Positions 8,596 through 17,669 of a stretch of DNA of 18,855 nucleotides are shown in pieces (within the stretch, counting starts at the first letter, position 1; every line of letters starts with the position of its first letter). The notes beneath the pieces were generated by a model. That model saw only the letters and a program-made list of their open reading frames with translations, searched no databases and was not told the DNA's origin. The stretch covers positions 1-18,855 of the forward strand of contig JAAMXP010000964.1 in assembly GCA_019693395.1 (NCBI GenBank). Reading direction: 5' to 3'. The DNA is from Ettlia oleoabundans. Lineage: Eukaryota; Chlorophyta; Chlorophyceae; Chlamydomonadales. The translations under genes were made by a program, and so were the position numbers.

Positions 8596-11500
8596 ACCAG
8601 GAGTATATATTGAGGCTGCTCCTGCTCCTGCCACCAACTCCTGCTCAGTCGCATCATCCCCATCCGAGTCAGCCAGCTTTTCCTGCTCGAACTGGGTTGG
8701 CACGGGTGCAACCTGCTGTGGTGACTGCTGCTGCACCAGCTGCTCCAAAGGCTGCGCAGGCTGCTGCACAGGCTGCACCCGCGGATCAGAAGGGTGCGCC
8801 TGCTGCACATCTCGTGCTGCCTGCTGCACCACAGTGGTTGGCCTGCGCTCTGGTGGATCGCGCAACGAGCTGCCCCCCACCGCTGCCAGCGCAGGGATTG
8901 GCGCAATGTTGGTGAGGTTGGTTACAGGCGCAGGGGCAACAGGTGCCACACCTGGCTCCCCCTCTTCCTGCGCCTCCTCCTCATCTGACGACGAATCCGG
9001 CAATTCTTCCTGCTCAAACACGGGGGCAGGCCCAAAGGCTGGCGCTGCAGCCGCCTGCTGTGCCTGGGGAGACAGTAGCTGCCCAATCCGAGGCTGCTTG
9101 GCGGCACCGCCAGCTCCCTGGCCCGAATCAGGCTGGGTGGCGACATGTGGCCGCTTGCTGCCTGCCCTCTGATTTTTCTGTGTTAATCCTGTCGTAGGTG
9201 CCACTGCTCCCTGCCGCTGCTGCTGCCCCCCCTCGATCCAGGGATACATCCTGGAATCTTGCTGGCAACCTGTACCAACCGCAGCACCGCCGCTGCCTCC
9301 ACCAGCTACCCCCTGACTCCAGCACCCACCAAGACAGCCGGCATCTCCCTCCTCCATCTGAGCCTCCCACTGCTGCTGCAACAGCAGCTCGGGCGCCTCA
9401 TCTGCCACCCTGCACGCCTGCTCACCCTTCTGGCCATGGGGTTGCAGCAGTACCAGTGGCGCTGCTCCCTCTAGTTCAGCCTGATGCGGCGCTGCCGCCA
9501 ATGCCGCTGCACCAGCTGGCGGCGCCGGTTGCTGTGCAGCGGGGTCGGCAAGAAACGCGGAGCGAAGCGTGGGGCGCTGGCGCGGTGGCGCCGGCATCAC
9601 ACGCTCTTGCTTCCCTCGCCGCGGTTGCCGCTGCTTCTGCTGCTGTCTCTGCTGCTGCGGCGGCGGCTGTGCGGCAGGAGATCCCTGTGCCGTGTCGCAG
9701 CTGCTGCTGCCTCCAGCTGCTCCTGTCGCTGCTTCAAAACCCTGCTCCGCGCCCAAGTCGCCATCCCTCCCTCCCTCTGCCTCTTCTTCTTCCTCCCCCT
9801 GCAGGCTGCGCTCCCGTTGCTTCTTCAACATTTTGCGCCGCCCCCCGCTGGCTCGCTTGGGCTCCAGCACGCTGGCGCGGTTGGTGTGCTGAGCCCACAG
9901 CGTGGCTAGCACCTGTACGGTGCCAGGACACAGCCGGCAGGGCAGCGGGCACAGCAGTTGGGACACTTGACTCCATCAGCAGACAGGACAGGATGTGAAG
10001 GCGCACTCAGCAAGTGCAGCCAAGAGATGGTGTGCAACGAGCAGACCGAGTTGTCTGAATTATTGCGACCTTTGACATAACGGAAACGACCCACACGCCA
10101 GCCAGCCAGCCAACCAAGGGCTCCTTCTCCCACCTTGGGCTGCCTGTGCGGCAGGTGCTCCCTGCAAATGACCTCCCAGCGTCGCGGCTGCTTGCCGTAG
10201 TAGTGCAGCGCCTTGTCCAGCAGCGCCACCTCGTCAGCCTGAAGCTCACCCGTCATGACATGAACAACATCCTGCGCTATAGCGCCAGGGCGCAGCGCAC
10301 ATGGCAGACATTCGGTCGGCATATCTCAGGGGTTGGCGACAGTGAACACCCAACAGAGCCGCGGAATCTTAGGAGCGGGTTTGATGATGGAACTGTAAGC
10401 GGTGTAAACGGGCAGTTGATTTCCGTGTGGGAAGATGATGCACGCTGGCGCAGGCACACTGTCAGCATTGTGCATGTGGCAAATGAGGTGCAGAGGAGGG
10501 CTGGCTGGTATGGCACAGCAGTAGGGTGGCGGCCTCGCCCTGAGGCACAGGCCTGGGGCTTGTAGCTGCAGAGGGCAGAGCCAACCCACGCCATCAGCCA
10601 GCACAGTGAAGCAGCCCGTCAACAACAATCATGACCTGGATGTGCCAGGCAGCCACGCAACCAGTAAGCAAGGATTCAACACGGTTAGAGCGCCAAGCAT
10701 GCTGCGATCACAAGCCACCTCCGCCAATCTACTTGCTGCAACTACTACATGCCCCAAGCTTCTACCAGCAGCAGCGCACACCTTGATGCAGTTGTCAGGC
10801 GCGTTGCTGGCGCACCGGTTTTTCCTACGGTTCTGCAGCTGCTGCACGCTCTTGGTGGGGAGCAGCTCAGAGCGGATGCGGGACCAATCATAGGCGTGCC
10901 TGCACCAGCACACACCATACACACGCATGGCAGGACGTGAAGCGGCCACCCTGGGAGGCGAGGAGGCACCTAATCATTGGGGGAGCTTTAGGTGCCGACA
11001 TGCACCGATGCTCATGCAGCACCCGGAGATGGATGGGCTTGTGTCGTCGCAGTGCAGGATGTGGGCCAGTGCTGATACTCGCAAGCGCATGCTGGTTACA
11101 AGGCCCCCACCCCACCCCGTGCCACCCTAGCCCCCACCTCTGCAGCCCAAGTGCCAGCAGCTCATCCTCCGCCGGTGTGAAGAGCATCTGCTGGCTAGTC
11201 TGGTGGGCAGGCGCCTGCACCACGATGTGGATGACAGGTGGAGGGGCGGCCAGGCAGGCAGGCAGGCAGCGAGTAAGAAAAGTTTGCAAGCCAGAGGCCA
11301 GCTACACCCGTAAATTGAGCGCACGTCAGCTATCAAAATGCTGCGCTGCAAGAAATGGCCCTGCGCTGCAGCAGTCACGGCTTGGCTGCCTGACAGCCCA
11401 CCCGGCAGGACTGCAACGTGAGACATAGGCAGCTCGAGTCTTCTGCTCAACCTCAGAGCAGCAAAGCCAAGACAAAACACGGCAGCTCGCTGCAGAGTTG

Positions 11501-14500
11501 AAGGTTTCATTGCTCCTCGCGGCCGTGTGGGAGGCAACGCCAGCAGAAGTTGTGGCATGTGCATGTGCATGTGCATGTGCATGTGCATGTGCATGTGCAT
11601 GTGCATGAGCGAGTGCGTACCCGCGGGACAAGCGCCGGCTCCAGCAGCGGCCGAACATCGGCCACCACCGCCGCCGCTGCAGGGGGCAGCTTGCTCCACA
11701 ATGGGTGGTACATGAGCGGCACATACAGCTTCTTCTTCCTCCTCTTCAGCCGCCTGCTCAGCAGCCAGCCAGTGGGGTATGAAAACATTTTAACCATCCA
11801 ACAGTTAGCCAGGAATGCCAGAGCAATTTAGCCAGGGACACGTCAGTCAGTCAGTCAGTCAGGCAAGCAGTAGAGCAGTACTGAGCCGGCAGCAAGGAAT
11901 TTATAACGGTATGGCAATGAGCCAGCCCATTGGCAAGCCTTGCATTGGCGACACAGGGCAAAGGAGCACTCCAGTGCTGTCACGGGCAGGCAAGCAGGTG
12001 TCCTTCATTAACCAGCGACCAGCAGTTGACATGGGTGGGTCAACAGCAGCACATGTCGGCTGCAGCGGCGCATGCACCTGTGCCTCTCTAAAACTTCATC
12101 TTCGCCGCCGCTGCTGCTGCTGCTGCTGTTGCAGCTCATTTCACCCCCGTCCTCCTGCTGCTGCTCTTCGTCCCCTGACTGCGACGCAACCCCCGCAGGT
12201 CCCCAACCAGGCCCGGGGGCTGCATGTCGCTGCTGGTGCTGCTGCTGTGGGTTGGGCGGCTGCTGCTCCTGCCCGCCTGCCGCCCGCTCTTGCCCTCCCG
12301 GCTGCTGTGCTGAGGCTTCAGCAGCCTCAACACATACAGCCTGCTGCTCTTCCTGCTGATGCTGGGCTTGGGCTTGGGTGGCTCTACCACGGCTACCAAC
12401 ACCCGCACCTCCTGTCTGCTCCCTACCAGACGCTGCTCCCCACCCTGCTGCTCCTGCCGCCGCTGTTTCCGCCTGGCGCAACGGCACTCCGTCCACCACA
12501 TGCTGCATCCACCTGAGAGGTGCCACATCAGCAACCGAGTAGACGGCGGTGCTGCTCCAGGGGTTCCACCCAGCCTGCGCCGAATCCAGACGCCGCCCAG
12601 CCTCAGAGTCACGCTGAGCCCGGGACTGGCGCCGCCGCGACCCCTCACCCTCCTCAGTGGATGATGGCTCGGCAGGCGGCGGCGGCAGGCGGTCGCTGAA
12701 GCCCAGAGCTTCGGGGTTGTATGGGGCTATGCCCTGGGAAGAAGAGCAGAGGGAAACAAGGGGTGTGCTAACGGATCTAGGGGCTGCAAGGTGCCATGCC
12801 CCTGCTGTGAAAATGCGGGAGGGATATGCAGCATGGGCTGCAGCATTGCCAGTGACAATGGCAACAACAGGGGTGCCAAGCAGCGCTGCGCCTGGCCCCT
12901 ACCCAGCCACACCCTCACACCTGTGCCTGCCGGCTGGCTGTTTGCTGCCCCACAAACTCACGCAGCTCCTCAGCCAGGCGCTGCGCCTGCTGTGCTGCGT
13001 GGCGGTGGGAGGGGTTGCGACTGCTGGCTGCCATCACGTACACCTGTGGGTGGCAGCAGGTGAGGTGGGTGGTTGCTTGGACACAGTGGTGGCAAACTTG
13101 AGAATCAGGGGCACACAAGCAGAAGCCAACAAGGGCACAGAACCCCCGACATGCTGCTTGGCTGCCTGACAAGTGGCTGCTGTGCTTGCCCATCAACTCG
13201 TGTCATGCCTGCGCATGCATTGCACCCCATAACTTGACCTGGCACGGCAGCCTTTGCCCCTAACACCAGCCCGCACCGCACCTGCATAAGCAGCTGAGTG
13301 TGCTGGTGCATGAGGCGGTACAGCTGGCGGTACTGCTTGGGCTGGAACGCAGCCACCTGTACCTCAGCACCCTCAGCCGGCGGTGCCCCCACGGGCAGCG
13401 GCACCTGCCTGCCCCCGCCAGGCACCATTGCTGCCGCCTCCGGGGGTAGGTATCTCCTCAGCGCGGCGGGCAGCGGCGGCTGCCAGACCACGGGAGCACG
13501 CTTGATGCCGGGGGGCAAAGGGGGCAGTGGCGGGCCAGCCACCGCCGCCGCGGGCACCAGCAGAGGCCCCACAATTGTGTCAACAGCTACGGGGGGACGC
13601 GAGTCGGCCTGACCAGCAGCCTCGGCAGCCAGCGCTGTGAGGCGGGTGAGGTCGGTGATGAAGGCTGCAGCCGGGGGCGCGAAGGGGGCAGTGGTGGTGG
13701 AATGGAGGAGGAAGGAGGCACGATAGTGTAGCCTGGGAGGCATAATCAGCTGGCTGGGACTACACGAGAGCAGGCATGGAGTTGGGCCGATAGAGTTGAC
13801 CGCAAGATACACTGGCTGAAACACATACAACCTCGCTTTGTAGACAACGACAACCAGCAACTGACCAAACACCGCTCGACAACCCGCTCCATCCACATCA
13901 TTACCTTTGGGCGCCAGCGGGCGCAGCCGGTGCTCCCGCAATGCCGCCATGCTCTCAGCGCTGCGCTCCCCGGGGCGACTCCGCGTCCAGCGAGGCGGCC
14001 TGGGGACACGAGGCTTGCGCTGCCCAGGTTGGCGCTGCGGATAAGGGAGAGGCGAAGGGGTGGTGTGCGTAGGCGGGGACGAAGAAGGGTGGGTCGTGAG
14101 TATAGACACCACATAGGCACATGTGTTGGGCTGGGTGGCCGTATGATAGCATACCACATAAACAAAATCAGCTTAATGCTGAATATTCAATGCCTACCTC
14201 CTTGCTCCAAAGGCCCCCAAACACCCGCACAACACCAGATCAAGCCACCCGCCCTTTTCCAGGCCAGCTGCTTGCTTCCCTTCTCCTACCCGGCCAGCGT
14301 ACCATCCATTACCCAACCCAGCCGCTACCCACCTCCCGGATCACCCTGCGTCGGCTGGCCCCACCACCCTGTCCATGCGCCTGGTCTCCTCCAGCACCCC
14401 CACCCTGGGTGTCCTCCAGGGGCGGCATGCCCAGCATGGCCCGCAGCTCCTGATAGAAGTCACCGTCATCTGCATGGTGCAGCAGTCACGGCAGTAGGGT

Positions 14501-17500
14501 GACAGAGCAGCCATAGCGGCAGCATGACAGCAGCAGTCGTGGCAGCAGGCAAAGCAAGCAAGCAAGCAGACAGACAGGCGAGCAGGCAGGCAGGCAGGCA
14601 GGCGGGTAGTGAGGCAGGAAGATGGGTGGGCGTGCTTCAAGGGTTACAACAAAGTCTACAGCATGTCAGAGAGGCAGGCACCCGGGTAGGCAGAGGGCAG
14701 GCAGCTAGGAACTGTGCACATTGCATCGCGCAGCAGGCATCTCGCTGAGCACCAAACACCCACCACCAAGCAACAGCCACCAGACCTCCAGGGAGCACCA
14801 GCCCCTGAGCCAGCCCTTAAATTGGCATTCAGAAGCGAACCGCCCGCGTTTTGGCTGAGGACGACATGGGCAAGCACGGGCCCTTACCGCTATCCTCGGC
14901 GTCATCAAAGAACTTTGGGACGCCGGAACCGCTGCCATCAGCACCGCCCTCCTCCGCACGCAAGGACTGCAGTAGATTGGGAGCAATTGTTGTTCACCAA
15001 CAGTCGGGCGCCACACTTTGAATCTGTAGATCAACAGAAAAGCAGTGTGTCTAAAGGTAACATTCCCATGCTCCTATGTCATACAGCCGCAAAAATGCCA
15101 ACACGCGACGCACCCCCCTTGCCGCCACGCACCTGCAGGAAACGCTGGTACTCGGCCTCGTCGTCCAGGCCCAAACCCTCCAGCTCATCGTCGACCTGCC
15201 GGGCGGGGTGGGGGGCGGGGGGGCATGGGCATGATGAGCGAGGAAGACTGGGGGGGCCGGTAAAGAGATGCATGGGGTCACCAGCTGCCCGCCACCTTGA
15301 TAAAATGCACATAAAATCGAAGCGACCAACTGACAGCCCAAAACCACCCCCTGTGCTAACTTGGCTACCCACCACTTATCAGCACCCACCTGCAGCAGCT
15401 GCTCCAGCTCCTCAATGCTGACCTGAGCCAGCGAGTGCTGCGCCCTGCACACATGTAGCCCCAAAAGAGGAGGAAGCCACACAGCCGCATGAAACCCACA
15501 GCATAAGCAGCGTGTTGGATAAACGGGCGCAGGAGGCAAGCAGATCCGCAGGCAGGTCAGACAGGCAGGAAGAGTAGCTGCCGAGGCATCAGGGGCCAAA
15601 AGCCTGTTCCTGCCTGCCTCTCGCGGGCCTCCCGCTGCCCAATGACCCGTCGCCACGTGGCTATACACCCTCTATCTGGCCTCGTGGCCGCACACACTCC
15701 AATGCTGGCCTTGGCGCCAGATTTCGACAAATCCAACCCCTCCCACCTTGTTCGATGCGCGATGGGATCCTCCAAGCTGCCCAGCTGCACCCCAAAGGCA
15801 TTCATCTCCGCCTCAGCAGCGGCATACCCAAATGGATCTGACTCAGGGTCGCCGCTCAGCTCGCCGCCTTGCAGCTGCTGCTCCTGCTCGGCTGACCTTG
15901 CAGGCACTGCCACCACTTGAGGGGCTGCATGACCAACTGCAACAGGCTGCACGTGCTGGTACTGATGCAGGGTGCTTGCAGATGCCTGTGCAGCACGCCT
16001 ACCACCAGCTCCGGGCCCCCCTCCGCCAGCAAAGGCAGGTGGAGTGGATGGTAACCCCGCCGCAGCAGCCACAGGGGGGCGAGGAGGCGGTGGTGGCATA
16101 GCCGCAGTATCGTGTGCCAACTGCTGCCGCACATCTGCCGCTGCCTGTGGCTCCAGCCTGCCGGCTCTCCCAACCTGCCTTGGCTGCCTTGCCTCTCCAT
16201 CCTGCTCATATCTTGTTGCCTGCTGCTCCTGGTCCGCCTCCTCGCCACCCCCTTCCCCCTCTTCTTCCTCTCCCTCAGTGCTGAAATCTTCCTCTGCAGC
16301 AGAGACAACGGAGGAGGCACACAGCTCAGGGGTGCTGCCAGGCAACCCACACCAGCAACATTTCTGTTCGCCGCCAGGTTACCTGTCACATGCCTTTTGT
16401 TATATCCCGAAGCTCCTGGCAACTACAACCCTTGACTCGCCCGCCAGCCCTCCCCGGGAGCCTGGGTGCACACCCGGCAACTTTCAAACAAATCACACAT
16501 ATTGCCAGCTAGCCAGCAAGCCCAGCAATCCTACGCAGCCCAACCTCACCCAGCCGAGCCTGCCGGCGCCCTCACCTGAGGTGTCTCCCAGCAGCAACGA
16601 CACCGCCTCCTCCTCCTCCTCCGGAAAGTGTTGGGAAATATCCGAGTCTGACAGTATCTCCTCCTCAAACACAACCTCATCCTCCTCACCACCCAGTGCA
16701 GCACCCAGCTCTGCAGCAAATCACCAGTAAACAGACGTTCGGGGGTGGCTGGAGGTGGCTTATAAACCTCGTGTCAGTCCGCCAAAGAAGGGCTGGCACC
16801 TGACAACAGGCAAGTGTGTGGTGCCGCACATTAGGCGCCGCCATAACAGCATGTGGGGGGAGGAGGCAGGCTAGATTACCCAGAACTGCGGTGTTCCACA
16901 GGGGCGACCTGTACATCCATTTCAACTAGCACTGGCTGGAGGGCTTTGCGGCAGGACAGAGGCAGCTCACCCTGCAGGCGCCTGCGCATCTCCTCATCTA
17001 CAGGTGCCGCCATGCCCGCTACGCTGCGCTGCATGTCGCTGCTAGCCGCCGACACGCCGTTTCCAGTGCCTGCACCATTACCCGCTGTTGCGCCGTTGCT
17101 GCGCTGCTGACCCTCCCCCGCCGTATGCTCCCCGTCATCCACCCCTCCTTCCTCCTCTGCCCCCTGCTCATCTTCTTCTTCCCCTTCCTCCTCAGCGCCG
17201 CTGCTCCCATCATCGTCATCCTCTTCCTCCTCCTCCTCTTCATCATCCTCTTCATCATCCGCAGCCTCACCCTCCTGATCAACCACAAAGTCCTCATCCT
17301 GCGGGGCGCAGGCAGCAAGGGTGGTTGACCTGGTTATGGCTGGCAGCAGCAGCAGCGGCGGCGGCATTCACAGCGGTACTTAGGACACCAACAGTCCTGG
17401 AGGACAGGATAAACGAGGTCGCCAACTGTATTTCCCTCTAGAAAAACAACAATATTGGACCAGCCAGCAGGGCAGCCAGCAGGGGTGGAGACACCAGCAG

Positions 17501-17669
17501 GGGTGGCGATCTAATGCTCCCATGCAAAAAGTAGGGTGCGCCAGACAAGCACATTGTACCCCATCACGCCCGGCCCCCTTTTTGAATGCACCTCGTCATC
17601 CTCTGTGTCTAGGGACGGCCCGGGAGAGAGCAACACCCGGAGTGGGTTGCGGCGCTGGGGCCCTGCCAT
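6951..17669 (-). CDS. GON4L/YY1AP1-like (YARP-type) SANT-domain nuclear co-regulator, 18 exons, 1960 aa
   Basis: Exons: 17669-17592, 17298-16971, 16710-16576, 16293-15747, 15444-15390, 15195-15133, 14966-14888, 14469-14333, 14034-13905, 13664-13282, 13043-12921, 12733-12078, 11753-11621, 11214-11138, 10899-10782, 10271-10134, 9912-7381, 7121-6951. All 17 introns are GT-AG and phase-consistent; total 5883 nt including the TAG stop. The ATG at 17669 has good context (GCAGGATGGCA). GON4L relatives are nuclear transcription co-regulators; in animals they associate with YY1 and Sin3/HDAC. Seen: an acidic N-terminus (22-180); IAHRTR (358-363) joined to AQHSLAQVSIEELEQLLQ; MHQHTQLLMQ (636-645); KRRKKKLYVPLMYHPLW (from about 908); SANT-like 1 (960-1014) with LFTPAEDELLALGLQR and NRCASNAPDNCIK, a near-diagnostic match; SANT-like 2 (1027-1060, W1046); a Gln/Ala/acidic disordered stretch (about 1090-1870); SANT-like 3 (1874-1933) with WRVNEDKLLLRTLLQSGG; a C-terminal polyQ. 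An AAAG|GTAGCG donor overlaps the stop, so a further 3' exon is possible. Some exons without strong signatures (9-12) rest on phase and composition. Confidence 0.88.
6964..6987 (-). repeat. CAG run encoding the C-terminal polyQ of the GON4L-like protein
   Basis: A pure (CTG)n run on the plus strand reads as seven Gln codons just before the HEQR C-terminus. It is a likely site of length polymorphism. Confidence 0.9.
8019..8122 (-). repeat. 104-bp direct repeat, copy B, in GON4L-like exon 17
   Basis: This segment matches 8961-9064 with about nine mismatches in 104 positions and no gaps, by my hand count. It encodes the second full copy of the acidic motif VFEQEELPDSSSEEEEAQEE (from residue 1672) with its APAFAPAP lead-in. 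It is an internal duplication inside one exon. Confidence 0.9.
8558..8595 (-). repeat. GCA run encoding polyalanine in GON4L-like exon 17
   Basis: An uninterrupted (GCT)n run on the plus strand reads as about 13 Ala codons (about residues 1500-1512) following IYTPG. The same trinucleotide class elsewhere in the exon is read as Gln, depending on frame. Confidence 0.9.
8641..8706 (-). repeat. Divergent third copy of the FEQE acidic motif
   Basis: It encodes QFEQEKLADSDGDDATEQEL (from about residue 1467), sharing FEQE-K/E-L-x-DS plus an acidic tail with copies A and B but more diverged in DNA sequence. Confidence 0.75.
8961..9064 (-). repeat. 104-bp direct repeat, copy A, in GON4L-like exon 17
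   Basis: This is the partner of 8019-8122. It encodes APAFGPAPVFEQEELPDSSS and an acidic tail (motif from residue 1358). The copies are about 314 codons apart in the protein. Confidence 0.9.
11252..11269. repeat. AGGC tetranucleotide array in GON4L-like intron 13
   Basis: It lies about 40 nt upstream (in sense) of the exon 14 acceptor at 11215. On the sense strand it reads GCCT/TGCC and forms part of the pyrimidine-rich stretch. Confidence 0.85.
11555..11607. repeat. GCATGT hexanucleotide microsatellite in GON4L-like intron 13
   Basis: Eight full GCATGT units plus a partial one, perfectly alternating purine and pyrimidine. It starts about 13 nt inside the intron from the exon 13 donor (11620-11619). 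Confidence 0.95.
11843..11863. repeat. GTCA array (CTGAC in sense) in GON4L-like intron 12
   Basis: About five tandem GTCA units, read in sense as overlapping CTGAC motifs, about 90-110 nt upstream of the exon 13 acceptor. Confidence 0.85.
14553..14603. repeat. Compound AGCA/GACA/GGCA tetranucleotide array in GON4L-like intron 7
   Basis: Adjacent short arrays of AGCA, GACA and GGCA units occupy about 50 bp of the 418-nt intron 7. In sense they read TGCC/TGTC/TGCT, the same class as the arrays in the RFC1 introns. Confidence 0.85.

Noticed and set aside
7908..9998. Long plus-strand open frames (335 and 266 codons) rich in Leu, Pro and Ala
   Set aside because: They are complements of the CAG/GCA-rich exon 17 of the GON4L-like gene. 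Their composition (poly-Leu, poly-Pro) and lack of splice or family signals mark them as shadows.
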